From assembly GCF_030813235.1 (NCBI RefSeq), contig NZ_JAUSUB010000012.1, forward strand, positions 62,001-126,000: 64,000 nucleotides of DNA, written 5' to 3'. Numbering within the stretch: position 1 is the stretch's first letter; each line of letters opens with the position of its first letter. Shown here piece after piece: positions 1 through 9,484 of the stretch. The notes beneath the pieces are model-generated. The model worked only from the letters and a program-made list of their open reading frames with translations. It was not told the DNA's origin and made no database searches. The position numbers and the translations under genes were made by a program. The stretch is from Cytobacillus purgationiresistens (lineage in GTDB: Bacteria > Bacillota > Bacilli > Bacillales > Cytobacillaceae).

Positions 1-594
1 CTCACCTATTCCAAACTCTTTTTTCAGATAAGAAGAATCCTTCTTATTATAAACACGCTCATCAATGAAATTATAGACGGGCAGAATTGTTTTATCCGGC
101 TTTATTAAATCATATGTCTGCGTTATTAATGCATTGGAAACGGCCGTCACTGCATCCGATTGCTCAATCCCAAACTTAATTGCATCTGTAAGGGAGGAGT
201 CATAACCTAGTACAGTGATGTCTGTACCATGTAGTGTGGTTACGATTTTCACTTCCCTCCCGCTCATTTGTTTAGCCAGAATGGCACAAATCGCGTGAGG
301 TACGGCATAATGCACATGAAGCAAATCAAGTTTTTCTCTTTTAATTACTTCTGCCATTTTACTTGCAAGAGCAATATCATAGGGTGCATATTGGAATACC
401 GAATATTGATTAACCTCTACTTGATGATAAAAAATATTATGATACATTTTATTTAAACGAAAAGGTAAGCTCGAAGAAATAAAATGAATTTCATGTCCAT
501 TCTCCGCTAACATTTTTCCTAATTCGGTTGCGATTACACCAGAGCCGCCTACGGTTGGATAACAGGTGATGCCAATTTTTAATTTATCTTTCAT
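1..594 (-). CDS. bshA: N-acetyl-alpha-D-glucosaminyl L-malate synthase BshA (3' end beyond window)
   Basis: First enzyme of bacillithiol synthesis: a cytosolic retaining family-4 glycosyltransferase that joins UDP-GlcNAc to L-malate. The frame is open from ATG 594 to the window edge (198 codons visible; the family is about 375-380 residues, so the C-terminal UDP-GlcNAc-binding half is missing here). Visible are the N-terminal glycine-rich loop ([14 protein letters not shown], about residues 13-26) and the [10 protein letters not shown] segment (about 121-130) typical of BshA. A GGAG site lies 6 bases before the ATG, inside the end of bshB1, and the bshB1 stop is one base away, so the two are translationally coupled. 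Identification is firm. Confidence 0.95.
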   Translation of the reverse strand, partial: MKDKLKIGITCYPTVGGSGVIATELGKMLAENGHEIHFISSSLPFRLNKMYHNIFYHQVEVNQYSVFQYAPYDIALASKMAEVIKREKLDLLHVHYAVPHAICAILAKQMSGREVKIVTTLHGTDITVLGYDSSLTDAIKFGIEQSDAVTAVSNALITQTYDLIKPDKTILPVYNFIDERVYNKKDSSYLKKEFGIGE

Positions 595-595
595 A

Positions 596-1306
596 TTATA
601 CTCCAAACAAATCCTTATCAATTATGATAGGTTTTTTCATTTTAAATCCTTCAGCATACTCGACGCCAGCTTGTTTCCCGAACAATCCTTCTCTTGCTTT
701 AATCATGTCAATATATCCATTCACCAATGGGGTATCAATTGAATCTTTTGTTTTAATAAATTGACTCTTATATGCTTGCAGACTGTCTATTTTACATTGA
801 ATATGGTCGGTAACATCGATCACGAAATCAGGTTCATGAAAGCCATTAATCATGTAAAAATATGTATTTGAGACACGGTGAGCCGGGTACCCGCCTACTG
901 CTTCGTATTTTTTTACACCTGCCGAAAAGACCGCTTCTTCAACAATGCGTGCAGCATTCCCATGGTCAGGATGACGGTCAACCTGGTAAGGAGCAAACAC
1001 AACTGAAGGCTGATATTTTCTGATAACCGCTACAACTTTTTGTATATGCTCTTCATTTAAGTACAGTCCTCTATCGGGAATGTTTAATGTCTCCCTCACT
1101 TCTGCATAAAGGATTTCTGATGCCTTCTTAGCTTCCTCTTTACGCAACTCCACTGTTCCGTTTGAAGAATATTCAGCTTCTGTTAAATCACAGATTCCGA
1201 CTTTCATTCCTTGCGAGCCATATTTTGCAATTGTGCCCCCCATGCCAATCTCTACATCATCAGCATGTGCGCCAATTGCCAATATATCCAGTTTAATCGA
1301 GTTCAT
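596..1306 (-). CDS. bshB1: Bacillithiol biosynthesis deacetylase BshB1
   Basis: Zinc-dependent LmbE/PIG-L family deacetylase that removes acetate from GlcNAc-malate, the second step of bacillithiol synthesis. The 236-residue product has the metal-binding GAHADD motif at about 12-17 (family usually HPDD, here His14, Asp16, Asp17) and a second RHPDH motif at about 111-115. The start is taken at ATG 1306, inside the end of mgsA (14-base overlap), because a good GGGAGAA site precedes it. A longer in-frame start at 1357 would run deep into mgsA and has no such site. It lies between mgsA and bshA as in other Bacillus genomes. Identification is firm. Confidence 0.95.
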   Translation of the reverse strand: MNSIKLDILAIGAHADDVEIGMGGTIAKYGSQGMKVGICDLTEAEYSSNGTVELRKEEAKKASEILYAEVRETLNIPDRGLYLNEEHIQKVVAVIRKYQPSVVFAPYQVDRHPDHGNAARIVEEAVFSAGVKKYEAVGGYPAHRVSNTYFYMINGFHEPDFVIDVTDHIQCKIDSLQAYKSQFIKTKDSIDTPLVNGYIDMIKAREGLFGKQAGVEYAEGFKMKKPIIIDKDLFGV

Positions 1307-1718
1307 GATGTTCTCCCTTTTCTCCGCGAACGATTTTTCTCCAAGAAAGATCACCACGTTCTAATCCTTTAATAATTACTTCTGCTGTGCCCATATTCGT
1401 CGCTAGAGGGACCGAATAAACATCACATAACCGAATTAATGCAGCAATATCGGGTTCATGCGGCTGAGCCGTTAATGGATCTCGAAAGAAAAGAACGACA
1501 TCCATTTTATTATTCGCAATCATTGCACCAATTTCCTGGTCACCGCCGAAGGGACCTGATTGAAATCGATGCACTTGAAGACCTGTTTCCTGTTCAATTC
1601 TCAAGCCGGTTGTCCCTGTGGCAAAAAGCGTATGCTCTTCCAAGGTTTTAATATAGGCTGTTGCAAAGCGGACGATATCATTCTTCTTTTTATCATGTGC
1701 GATTAAAGCGATATTCAT
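1293..1718 (-). CDS. mgsA: Methylglyoxal synthase
   Basis: Converts dihydroxyacetone phosphate to methylglyoxal and phosphate, a bypass that relieves sugar-phosphate stress. The 141-residue protein shows the family phosphate-binding His8 and Lys12, the ATGTTG loop (33-38), the catalytic Asp in SGPFGGDQ (about Asp60) and the [14 protein letters not shown] segment (about 77-90) with the conserved His and Asp. It sits 14 bases after dapB and overlaps bshB1, so it is part of the dapB-mgsA-bshB1-bshA operon. Bacillithiol helps detoxify methylglyoxal, which gives a plausible reason for the grouping (inference). Confidence 0.95.
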   Translation of the reverse strand: MNIALIAHDKKKNDIVRFATAYIKTLEEHTLFATGTTGLRIEQETGLQVHRFQSGPFGGDQEIGAMIANNKMDVVLFFRDPLTAQPHEPDIAALIRLCDVYSVPLATNMGTAEVIIKGLERGDLSWRKIVRGEKGEHHELD

Positions 1719-1732
1719 CAGTAAGCCCCCAA

Positions 1733-2533
1733 TTAATCAATGATGTTTTCCAAACCGTATACTAATGTATCGATTTTTAAGACTGTATCAACTGCTAGTT
1801 TAACTCCTGACATAAAGGAAGCACGATTGTAAGAATCATGACGAATCGTTAATGTTTGTCCACTTGCACCAAACATTACTTGCTGATGAGCTATTAAGCC
1901 AGGCAAACGCACAGAATGGATATGCATTCCATCAAATTCTGCTCCTCTTGCACCAGCGATTGTTTCTTTCTCATCCGGATGTCCTTGCTTCTTACCTTCT
2001 CTCACTTCGGCAATCATTTCTGCTGTCTTTACGGCCGTACCTGAAGGCGCATCCAGCTTTTGATCATGATGCAATTCAATAATCTCAACATCATCAAAGA
2101 ACTTTCCAGCCATTTGGGAAAACTTCATCATGAGTACCGCTCCCAATGCAAAGTTAGGTGCGATGATTGCTCCGATCCCTTTATCATGGCAAATTGATTC
2201 TAACTCCCGTAAATTCTCTTGTGAAAATCCTGTTGTGCCAACTACTGGCCGTACCCCATATTCAAGGGCAGTTTTTGTATGATGCATTCCTACTTCCGGT
2301 GTAGTCAGGTCAATAAGAACGTCAGGCTTAACCTCTTGCAAACATCCAGAAATCTCTGTAAACACGGGAGCACTTACGCCATTAAAACCATCAAAATCAC
2401 TTAGTTTTCCCCCACCATTTTTATGATCCAATACAGCGACAAGCTCATATCCTTCTGTTTCTTCTATAAGTTTTACTGCTTCACTACCCATTCTTCCGCG
2501 TGGTCCGGCGATGACAATTTTGACTGTATTCAT
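1733..2533 (-). CDS. dapB: 4-hydroxy-tetrahydrodipicolinate reductase DapB
   Basis: NAD(P)H-dependent reductase of the lysine/diaminopimelate pathway; its product is the precursor of cell-wall DAP and, in the mother cell, of spore dipicolinate. The 266-residue protein has the Rossmann loop GPRGRMG (10-16), the GTTGF motif (99-103) and the catalytic/substrate segment [15 protein letters not shown] (about 153-167), with paired His155-His156, Lys159 and the GT phosphate contact. Its start overlaps the stop of the upstream MazG-type gene by 4 bases (ATGA arrangement). Identification is firm. Confidence 0.96.
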   Translation of the reverse strand: MNTVKIVIAGPRGRMGSEAVKLIEETEGYELVAVLDHKNGGGKLSDFDGFNGVSAPVFTEISGCLQEVKPDVLIDLTTPEVGMHHTKTALEYGVRPVVGTTGFSQENLRELESICHDKGIGAIIAPNFALGAVLMMKFSQMAGKFFDDVEIIELHHDQKLDAPSGTAVKTAEMIAEVREGKKQGHPDEKETIAGARGAEFDGMHIHSVRLPGLIAHQQVMFGASGQTLTIRHDSYNRASFMSGVKLAVDTVLKIDTLVYGLENIID

Positions 2534-2877
2534 GATTGATCTTCTCCCTCTGCTATTTTAGTCCAACGATCTTTATCTCTTGTATTAAATTTGTGCATGA
2601 CACCATCATGCGCCTCTGTTAAATCAATATTTAATGAATTAGCAAGGCAAATAAGAACAAAAAGCATATCTCCCATTTCCTCTTCAATCGCTTTTTCATC
2701 TTCACTATTTTTTTTCGGCTTCTCACCAAAATGATGATTCACTTCACGCGCGAGCTCACCTAATTCTTCTGTCATTCTCGCCAGCATTGCCAGCGGGCTA
2801 AAGTAGCCTTCTTTAAATTGACCTATGTATTGATCTACTTCTCTTTGCAATTCCTTCATGGATTTTTCCTCAGCCAT
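2530..2877 (-). CDS. ypjD: MazG-type nucleotide pyrophosphohydrolase (YpjD family)
   Basis: Small 115-residue all-alpha NTP pyrophosphohydrolase-like protein. The MazG metal-binding pattern is visible as [11 protein letters not shown] (about 36-46) followed by EEEMGDMLF (about 65-73). Residues 10-95 closely match the YpjD subfamily as I remember it. GAGGTGAT precedes the ATG at 2877 by a normal distance; an internal ATG six codons later is also possible. It is first in the minus-strand operon with dapB. The physiological substrate is not known to me; house-cleaning of non-canonical nucleotides is the family expectation. Confidence 0.85.
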   Translation of the reverse strand: MAEEKSMKELQREVDQYIGQFKEGYFSPLAMLARMTEELGELAREVNHHFGEKPKKNSEDEKAIEEEMGDMLFVLICLANSLNIDLTEAHDGVMHKFNTRDKDRWTKIAEGEDQS

Positions 2878-3102
2878 GGTGTATCACCTCTATTGAAAAA
2901 GTATCTTGTTTTAACTATCAAATAAAATAAATGATGTACATATCCTCTTCCATGTTAGCTAAATCATTCAGTTTTTACAATAATATCCCCTCAAAAAGCT
3001 ATTCTTACTTGTTTTTTTAGCGTCTTATTGCTCTTATAAGAACTATCTTATATAATTAGATACGCTTGTCTGTGTGTGATTAATAGGCATTGGAGGATCA
3101 TT

Positions 3103-3975
3103 ATGTTATCTGGTTTAAAAATTAAAAATATCATCTTTATTTTACTAGGTTCGGCTATTTTTTCCTTCGGCATTGTTCACTTCAACATGCAGAACAATTT
3201 ATCTGAAGGCGGGTTTACTGGTATTACACTGCTTCTCTTCTTCCTGTTTGACTGGGACCCATCTTATACAAACTTAATACTAAATATCCCACTTTTCTTT
3301 ATCGGCTGGAAGTTGCTTGGAAGAAAGGCATTTATATATACCATTATTGGAACGGTCAGCGTTTCTGTCTTTTTATGGATCTTTCAGCGCTTTCAAATCA
3401 ATATGCCGCTCCAAGATGACCTTACATTAGCCGCATTATTTGCCGGGGTCTTTATCGGTATTGGATTAGGCACAATCTTTAGGTTTGGCGGAACAACAGG
3501 TGGAGTAGATATTATCGCACGACTGGTCAATAAATACGCTGGTGTCAGCATGGGTAAAACGATGTTTGTCTTTGATGCTTGTGTAATTATCGTATCTCTT
3601 ATCTTCTATCTAAGCTACCCAGAAGCCATGTATACACTCGTTGCCGTCTTTGTTGGTGCTAGAGTCATTGACTTTATGCAGGAAGGCGCATACGCAGCAA
3701 GAGGAGCCATGATTATATCCGAGAAAAATGAGGAAATCTCCGCGAAGATTATGAACGAGATGGAAAGAGGCGTAACCGTCTTAAAAGGCCAAGGCTCGTT
3801 TACTAAATTAGAACGTGATGTTTTATATTGTGTAGTAGCCAAAAATGAATTAACAAGGCTTAAGGGTCTGATTAATTCAGTGGATCCTCACGCTTTCGTT
3901 ACAATGACTCAAGTTCATGATGTTTTAGGCGAAGGCTTTACATTCGATGAAAATAAAAAGCCGCTTGAAAAATAA
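3103..3975 (+). CDS. ypjC: YitT-family membrane protein with DUF2179 tail (YpjC)
   Basis: A 290-residue protein with about five hydrophobic segments in its first 200 residues (YitT/DUF161 domain, including the FRFGGTTGGVDIIARLV stretch near 124-140) and a soluble C-terminal DUF2179 domain (about 200-285). The biochemical role is unknown; the family is thought to be membrane transport or anchoring. The start is ATG 3103, with GGAGG seven bases upstream; a frame extension back to 3076 has no such site. It is divergent from ypjD and ends at a hairpin shared with the converging yugP gene. Confidence 0.85.
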   Translation: MLSGLKIKNIIFILLGSAIFSFGIVHFNMQNNLSEGGFTGITLLLFFLFDWDPSYTNLILNIPLFFIGWKLLGRKAFIYTIIGTVSVSVFLWIFQRFQINMPLQDDLTLAALFAGVFIGIGLGTIFRFGGTTGGVDIIARLVNKYAGVSMGKTMFVFDACVIIVSLIFYLSYPEAMYTLVAVFVGARVIDFMQEGAYAARGAMIISEKNEEISAKIMNEMERGVTVLKGQGSFTKLERDVLYCVVAKNELTRLKGLINSVDPHAFVTMTQVHDVLGEGFTFDENKKPLEK

Positions 3976-3980
3976 CGCAT

Positions 3981-4016
3981 AAAAAAGAAGACCTTTGTAG
4001 TAGAGGTCTTCTTTTT
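3981..4016. terminator. Bidirectional intrinsic terminator between ypjC and yugP
   Basis: An A-run, a GAAGACCT / AGGTCTTC stem and a T-run lie between two convergent genes; the structure works on both strands. Confidence 0.85.
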
Positions 4017-4025
4017 CCATTATGA

Positions 4026-4703
4026 TCAATCGTTGTTTCTCATCCCTACAAACATAAGAACGAAACGAAGTAATTCAACAATAGCAATAACTGTTGCAGC
4101 AACATAAGTTAAAGCAGCTGCATTCAGCACTTTTTTTGCACTGCCTTCTTCGTCATTTCTAATTAATCCAGAACCGACCATAGAGGTCAATGCACGTGAG
4201 CTGGCATTAAATTCGACTGGCAGCGTAACAACCTGGAATAAAACAGCAGCTGCGAAGAAGATAATACCTAACAGAAGCATGTTTGTAGATGCAAACAGCA
4301 TGCCCGCAAGGATAAAAAAGAAAGAAAACTTTGATCCGGCATTGGCTACAGGAACGAGTTTATGGCGAACGCGCAAGAAAGCATAATCCTCTGCATCCTG
4401 AACCGCGTGTCCTACTTCATGAGTAGCTACAGATACAGCAGCGATAGAAGAACCATAATAGTTGTTCTCAGATAAGCGAACGACCTTTGAACTTGGATCA
4501 TAATGGTCGGATAACTGTCCTTTTACCGGTTCAATGGATACATTATATAAGCCATTCTCATCCAAGACTTTTCTGGCCGCCTGAGCACCAGTCATGCCTG
4601 AAGAAGCAGGAATCTTTAAATGCTTATTATACGTATTCTTTAAATACATTTGTATGATAATCGGCAACGCCATGATGATGATAAAATAAATCAAAAACGT
4701 CAT
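4026..4703 (-). CDS. yugP: Zinc metallopeptidase, YugP family
   Basis: A 225-residue membrane-embedded metallopeptidase. It has an N-terminal membrane segment (about 3-20), a soluble stretch, the zinc motif HEVGHA (95-100), and three further hydrophobic segments (about 120-145, 150-170, 200-222). Substrates are not known to me. The start at 4703 is chosen because AGGAGGTCA lies just upstream and the product matches the usual family length; the frame is open back to 4862, but that extension has no ribosome site. Recalled B. subtilis synteny puts yugP elsewhere, so its place next to ypjB is a rearrangement here. Confidence 0.88.
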   Translation of the reverse strand: MTFLIYFIIIMALPIIIQMYLKNTYNKHLKIPASSGMTGAQAARKVLDENGLYNVSIEPVKGQLSDHYDPSSKVVRLSENNYYGSSIAAVSVATHEVGHAVQDAEDYAFLRVRHKLVPVANAGSKFSFFFILAGMLFASTNMLLLGIIFFAAAVLFQVVTLPVEFNASSRALTSMVGSGLIRNDEEGSAKKVLNAAALTYVAATVIAIVELLRFVLMFVGMRNND

Positions 4704-4862
4704 AAAAAATTGACCTCCTAAAAGATAAAAAAATAAGTTTCCCTCTTTATTATCCCCGATATCAGAAAATTCAAGTAATTCCTTAAACTTCCATAAAGAT
4801 AATAATGCTGTTAGAACTAGCAGGCACACTCCCACATGAATATTAGGACAGGTGTTTACCAC

Positions 4863-5306
4863 AACCTGACAAAATTCATTGTTTTGATCGGATTTTATAA
4901 TTTGGGGAATTAAAAAACACCAGCGGATTTTTTATTGTTATGCTCAATCCTGCTGCTTTATAAACGCGGCCTGAGATATAACACGATACATTGTCATAAA
5001 ATAAGTTTATCAATTGACTTAATCGGCTATATGCTTTCAATATACACGAGGACACAAAAGAGATAACATTTTGCCCTAATCACTTTGCAAGTGATTAGGA
5101 TAGGCTCAGCCTAAAAGCAAGATATCAATCAACTGAGCCGGGAGTATTTCCCTCTATATTGCATATTAAATCTGAAACCCCCCTATCTCTAAAATAAATA
5201 TTCTTTTGCATCAAATCATTTCCCTTAAAGAATGAAGTGATGAGAAAGAAATATTTATATAGCTTTGTTCCTATTTTACCTTGTTTACATAGGGGAGTTC
5301 AAACAT
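4863..5306. other. Gene-free stretch with a cluster of hairpins
   Basis: No convincing gene. It contains closely spaced self-complementary segments around 5075-5155 (see findings). A possible 28-codon reading frame on the minus strand (5125-5211) has an AAGGGAAA site but no recognisable product. The rest is AT-rich. Confidence 0.5.
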
Positions 5307-6092
5307 TTAGCTTTCACTCTTTTTTTCTTTTTTCTTATCTCCTTTATATTTTCTCCAGCCAACATAAGATAATGTAAGAATGATGATACTGCCAGTAGAA
5401 ATAATAACCCACCAAAGTGAAGGATCAGCTTCATCTTCCGAAACCTCATCAAAAATCATTTGCAAGTCTGAATCCAGGGACTCAAGCTCTTCCTGACTCT
5501 CCACTTTCTCCAACACTTGTGATCGATATTTATCGATAAAGGTGACCCTTGCATCTAATTGCTGCATCCGGTCAGGTTCAACATCTATTTTCAAACTTGG
5601 ATAGATAATGTCATACAATGCTAAAAAGGAATTTAAATTCGCATGAAAATTCTCTCGATCCCCCGCCTGTACTGACTCCTTGACATTTCCAAGCACAGAC
5701 ATTACCGGAGCTTTCATTTCAGTCCACATCGGCTGATATGACGAAGAAAGTGTATCCATAACTAAGCGGAATTTGATCACACTGTTTAAGCGTTCATCAT
5801 GATTCATCGATACGCTCGCTGCAGCTTGTACAGCTTCATTATGCGACGCAGTCAGCACTCTAAGCTCATCCATTGTGAGAAGGTTATTCGTCCCCGTTAC
5901 AACCACAAATTGATCAGAGAAATACTGTAACAGCTTTTTTGCATCCTCATATCGATGGAGCTTGACCATTTGAAGTGCTTCATCAGAAATCTGATCTAAT
6001 TTTTCAAGTGATGAGTTATTTTTATCTGCATTCGCCATATACGGAAAAACACAGGCTAATACGAGTAAAATGACCAATAATCTAACTTTCAT
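5307..6092 (-). CDS. ypjB: Sporulation protein YpjB
   Basis: A 261-residue exported protein: signal peptide at 1-22, a mostly helical acidic extracytoplasmic domain, a single membrane helix near 226-245 and a short Lys/Glu-rich tail, which is the YpjB sporulation-protein layout. The molecular function is unknown. The start ATG 6092 has a strong GGGGGGA site. A sequence identical to the sigma-E -10 consensus (CATACATT on the minus strand, 6125-6132) lies about 30 bases upstream, but I see no well-spaced -35, so mother-cell control is only suggested. Confidence 0.85.
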   Translation of the reverse strand: MKVRLLVILLVLACVFPYMANADKNNSSLEKLDQISDEALQMVKLHRYEDAKKLLQYFSDQFVVVTGTNNLLTMDELRVLTASHNEAVQAAASVSMNHDERLNSVIKFRLVMDTLSSSYQPMWTEMKAPVMSVLGNVKESVQAGDRENFHANLNSFLALYDIIYPSLKIDVEPDRMQQLDARVTFIDKYRSQVLEKVESQEELESLDSDLQMIFDEVSEDEADPSLWWVIISTGSIIILTLSYVGWRKYKGDKKKEKKSES

Positions 6093-6348
6093 ACCTACTT
6101 GTCCCCCCTCAAATTACTATTAAAAATGTATGTGAGGGTGGACAAGGTTAGACCATGAATATTATTTTAGGTGTTTTATTTCCCATTGTGTAAATATAGA
6201 ACAGTTCCATACCATTTTTCAAGACAGATACAAAACGAGAACATTCATTTGCAATGATTCTTATCTTTACTTCTGTAAGATCAACCCCTTTTATCTTATT
6301 AAGATGCTTCACTATCTATTGATTTAGCAAAAATTGAGCATTATGTAT

Positions 6349-6377
6349 AAAAAAAGCCAACAAAGGTTGGCATTTTT
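6349..6377 (-). terminator. Intrinsic terminator of yunB
   Basis: GCCAAC / GTTGGC stem with a 4-base loop and a T-run on the minus strand, starting at the yunB stop codon. Confidence 0.85.
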
Positions 6378-7144
6378 CATCGTCCTTCCGGAATAATGAT
6401 TGGATTGACTTCACTTTGACCTTTTCCGCCCCCGTTATAATACTGAGGTACTTTACCCGGCAATAACAAATCACCTATTTTTACTGAGTTGGACACTTCA
6501 ATATTACGTTCCATCAGTGGAATAATTACTTTCATTTGCACATTTATTTTCACGTAAATCTCGATAAATGTATTGTTAATTCCCGTCTCAATTACCTTTG
6601 TTTCAACATTAGAAACAACATCGCCAAGAAATTCAAAACGTATGGGCACTTTAGGACCGAAGTTTGAAAAGAGCGTAATTTTTGTTGCCATTCCAAGTGG
6701 AATAGCATAAATAATTCCGCCTTCTGACCGCGAAGCATCAAAATCAATAAATTCGTCGTTCTTAAAAGCTTCCAGCTCCTCGAGATCACCCTTCTCCACT
6801 AGGTTCAAATATTCTTGAACTCTAAGTGTCGTTTCTGAAATCACACGATTATATATTTGGGGATTTGTGCTATAACTTGTTTCCTCCCCTTCGCCATGCT
6901 TAATAATCAATTCTCTTACATCTATATTTTCAGAGATTTCCTTTGCTATTGCATCATTGATTGCTTGTGCAGAAAATTGCCTTGCTCTTGTTTCTGCGAT
7001 ATCTATTAATACCGGTTCTATATTCTTATTGATTATAAGCACACCTGATAAGGTAAGAAGGGTAAAAACAATAAAAGTAATGAGCATCACATATTTAAAC
7101 GGTAGCGGGCCTTTTAACGGCCTTCTTATTCTCCTTCTCTTCAC
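6377..7144 (-). CDS. yunB: Sporulation protein YunB
   Basis: A 255-residue protein with a basic N-terminus (MKRRRIRRPL), one membrane helix (about 19-39) and a long extracytoplasmic beta-rich domain that matches the YunB sporulation family. Function is unknown beyond a sporulation association. It starts with GTG at 7144, preceded by GGGAGGG; no suitable ATG is present. A perfect 7-bp dyad (TGTACAA, 7-base spacer, TTGTACA; 7161-7181) sits directly upstream. In B. subtilis yunB maps elsewhere (from memory), so it has moved into the ypj cluster here. Confidence 0.85.
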   Translation of the reverse strand: MKRRRIRRPLKGPLPFKYVMLITFIVFTLLTLSGVLIINKNIEPVLIDIAETRARQFSAQAINDAIAKEISENIDVRELIIKHGEGEETSYSTNPQIYNRVISETTLRVQEYLNLVEKGDLEELEAFKNDEFIDFDASRSEGGIIYAIPLGMATKITLFSNFGPKVPIRFEFLGDVVSNVETKVIETGINNTFIEIYVKINVQMKVIIPLMERNIEVSNSVKIGDLLLPGKVPQYYNGGGKGQSEVNPIIIPEGR

Positions 7145-7160
7145 TCTAGCGCCCTCCCTT

Positions 7161-7181
7161 TGTACAATATATGTTTGTACA
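7161..7181. promoter_or_regulatory. Inverted repeat upstream of yunB, likely promoter/operator
   Basis: Perfect dyad TGTACAA - 7 bases - TTGTACA immediately before the yunB ribosome site. On the minus strand it contains CATATATT, one mismatch from the sigma-E -10 consensus. Sixteen bases (TTTGTACAATATATGT) recur upstream of spoIVA. Confidence 0.4.
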
Positions 7182-7209
7182 GGGAAAATAAAACAGCTTT
7201 CGAATGCGA

Positions 7210-7806
7210 TTAGTTAGGAAGGTTTAAAGAAAATCGATTCTTCCGTAAGCAAAGATAATAAGTAATGGCAATTGAAAAGATGCTTAACCAGAACGTAAAA
7301 TAACCAATCTGCGGCATATACGCATCCAGCATTGAATAACGAGGCATCATAAAGAATACATAATCAATGACATCATTATGCAGCGTCCAAATAGCAGCCA
7401 CCACAAGATGCCATAGTTTCAATCGATAAAACGGGGCATAAAGCACCCCTTGCACCGCCATTGCTCCATGAGAAATTATGAGCATCAACGCAGCTGGATC
7501 AGCGTCACCTGTCACATTAATTACAAGCAAGTTCATCACTACTGCCCAAACACCATACTTTACCAGCGTGACGATGGCCAGCGCTTCCAATAACGGCCAA
7601 TTTTTCCCCAGTAAAAACGCAAGTAAAACAAACACAAAAAAAAGACTGGCTGTTGGACTATCAGGTACAAAAGGTAAAAAGATTGGCGGAGTGTCAATCA
7701 ACTGCCACTTATACCAATAGTAGCCATATACAGTACCAACCGTGTTAATAATTAGTAATAAGAGAAGCACTGTTCGATTTCCCAGAATGGGATAGATCCA
7801 TTTCAT
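7210..7806 (-). CDS. ypjA: DUF1405 membrane protein YpjA
   Basis: A 198-residue integral membrane protein with about six hydrophobic helices and a short basic C-terminus. It belongs to the DUF1405/YpjA family, which is always found beside qcrABC or ypjB in Bacillus; its function is unknown. ATG 7806 is preceded by GGTGAGG. It ends 66 bases before the yunB start, so yunB may be read from the same transcript as well as from its own promoter. Confidence 0.85.
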   Translation of the reverse strand: MKWIYPILGNRTVLLLLLIINTVGTVYGYYWYKWQLIDTPPIFLPFVPDSPTASLFFVFVLLAFLLGKNWPLLEALAIVTLVKYGVWAVVMNLLVINVTGDADPAALMLIISHGAMAVQGVLYAPFYRLKLWHLVVAAIWTLHNDVIDYVFFMMPRYSMLDAYMPQIGYFTFWLSIFSIAITYYLCLRKNRFSLNLPN

Positions 7807-7957
7807 TATTTATCCTCACCATAATATTAATTATTTTTGATTCTTCTTGCTTGGGGAATGCCTTAATCTATCTTGAATATACGAGATTTAAACAATATCA
7901 GATAGGGTCGCACCATTCCATTTTATAATCTTCGAAGTTCTGGGTTTAGCATTCGTA

Positions 7958-7993
7958 TAAAAAAGAAGCTGACTTGCGGTCAGCTTCTTTGGT
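7958..7993 (-). terminator. Intrinsic terminator of the qcr operon
   Basis: AAGAAGCTGAC / GTCAGCTTCTT stem (loop TTGCG) followed by a T-run on the minus strand, directly after the qcrC stop. Confidence 0.9.
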
Positions 7994-7994
7994 T

Positions 7995-8762
7995 TTATTC
8001 ACTTTCAATACTTGAAATAAATTCTACAACTTTGTTAAGCTCTTCATCAGTACCTGTAAAGATACCCGCAGGCATAGCTCCTCTACCGTTTACGATAACG
8101 TCATGAATTTCTTCAGGACTTAAATCAACTTCGACAAGTGCCGGTGCACCAGCACCACCCTGCAGTTCATTACCATGACAAGTCAAACATGTGTTAGCTT
8201 CCATAAGCTTATAGCCTTCTGCTTCTGTATCAATCTCGGCATCTGCAACAATCTTACCTTGTTGAGCAGCCGCTTCCCAGTCATGGTGAGCAACTGATTC
8301 CCAAGTTAGGAATGTTACGCCTGCGATTGCCAATAGCATAAAGCCTGTCGCAAAAGGACGTTTTGATGGTTTTCGCTCAGGTCCGCGATCTAGGAATGGA
8401 GCAAGTAACAACGCACCAAATACTAAACCTGGAATAATGAAAGCACCAATTGCATTGTATGGTCCAGATGCGTAAGTATATTTAAGCAATTGATATAAGA
8501 ATAAGAAATACCAGTCTGGCAGCGGAATATAAGCAGTGTCACTTGGGTCCGCAATTTTTTCTAATGGAGGCTCATGAGCAATTGTTAAACATAAAAACCC
8601 GATAAGGAAAACAGCACCAACCATCCATTCCTTTAATAGGAAGTTCGGCCAGAAAGCTTCTGTTTTGCCTGGATATTCCGAATAGTCTTTCGGAATGAAG
8701 GTTTTTTGTTCAGCAGAAACACGTGAATCTCCTACGAATTTCATACCTTTTCCACGATGCAT
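7995..8762 (-). CDS. qcrC: Menaquinol:cytochrome c reductase cytochrome b/c subunit QcrC
   Basis: Third subunit of the bc-type complex in the cytoplasmic membrane. It is a fusion of a subunit-IV-like half (three membrane helices and the PDWYFL quinol-site motif at 82-87) and a C-terminal cytochrome c domain with the heme attachment site CLTCH (192-196) and a downstream Met230 as likely axial ligand. This fusion is characteristic of Bacillus. It is last in qcrABC, 34 bases after qcrB, with a GGAGGGG site. Identification is firm. Confidence 0.97.
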   Translation of the reverse strand: MHRGKGMKFVGDSRVSAEQKTFIPKDYSEYPGKTEAFWPNFLLKEWMVGAVFLIGFLCLTIAHEPPLEKIADPSDTAYIPLPDWYFLFLYQLLKYTYASGPYNAIGAFIIPGLVFGALLLAPFLDRGPERKPSKRPFATGFMLLAIAGVTFLTWESVAHHDWEAAAQQGKIVADAEIDTEAEGYKLMEANTCLTCHGNELQGGAGAPALVEVDLSPEEIHDVIVNGRGAMPAGIFTGTDEELNKVVEFISSIESE

Positions 8763-8796
8763 ATAGCAATTCCCCTCCTTCTTCTAAGAGATCATC

Positions 8797-9471
8797 TTAC
8801 AATGGTCCAGAAATACCTTGTTTACGAATCATAATGAAATGGGCAGCCATTAAGGCAAATAGTGCAGCTGGCAAGAAGAATACATGAATCGCAAAGAAAC
8901 GTGTAATCGTCTGTGCACCAACAATGCTAGAATCACCAGCAATAAGAATTTTTAAGTAATCTCCTATAAGCGGTGTTGATTCAATAATCTGCATTGTAAC
9001 TTTTGTTGCGAATAACGCCTTCATATCCCATGGTAACAAGTATCCAGTTAACCCAAGAGCAAGCATGACGAAGAAAATAAGAACACCGACAATCCAGTTT
9101 AACTCACGCGGTTTCTTGTATGCGCCCTGGAAGAATACACGTAAAGTATGTAAAAACATCATAACAATTACTAAGCTTGCGCCCCAGTGGTGCATTCCAC
9201 GGACTATTTGTCCAAACGCTACATGGTTTTGCAAGTAATAAACTGATTCCCATGCATTTTTGATATCCGGTACATAGTACATAGTTAAGAACATACCAGA
9301 TAAAATTTGAATTACGGTAACAAAGAACGTTAGACCTCCGAAGCAGTATACAAACGCAGAAAAGTGATGCGCTGGATTTACGTGCTCTGGTACTTCATGG
9401 TCTGCTATATCGCGCCAAATTGGTGTAATATCTAAACGTTCATCTACCCAATCATAAATTTTATTGAACAA
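8797..9471 (-). CDS. qcrB: Menaquinol:cytochrome c reductase cytochrome b subunit QcrB
   Basis: Cytochrome b6-type subunit with four membrane helices that oxidises menaquinol. The four heme-b His ligands are visible at about 94, 108, 196 and 211, and Cys43 (VYCFGG) is the residue that covalently holds the extra heme c in Bacillus-type b6. The 224-residue length is normal for the family. It lies 13 bases after qcrA. It depends on the menaquinone made by the hepS-menG-hepT products encoded further along this window. Confidence 0.97.
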   Translation of the reverse strand: MFNKIYDWVDERLDITPIWRDIADHEVPEHVNPAHHFSAFVYCFGGLTFFVTVIQILSGMFLTMYYVPDIKNAWESVYYLQNHVAFGQIVRGMHHWGASLVIVMMFLHTLRVFFQGAYKKPRELNWIVGVLIFFVMLALGLTGYLLPWDMKALFATKVTMQIIESTPLIGDYLKILIAGDSSIVGAQTITRFFAIHVFFLPAALFALMAAHFIMIRKQGISGPL

Positions 9472-9484
9472 TTATTACGCCTCC

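Noticed and set aside
268-456. 62-codon frame antisense to bshA
   Set aside because: Inside bshA on the opposite strand with no supporting signals.
5125-5211. 28-codon minus-strand mini-gene after ypjB
   Set aside because: Has an acceptable ribosome-like site (AAGGGAAA) but overlaps the hairpin cluster and has no recognisable product; not enough to call a gene.
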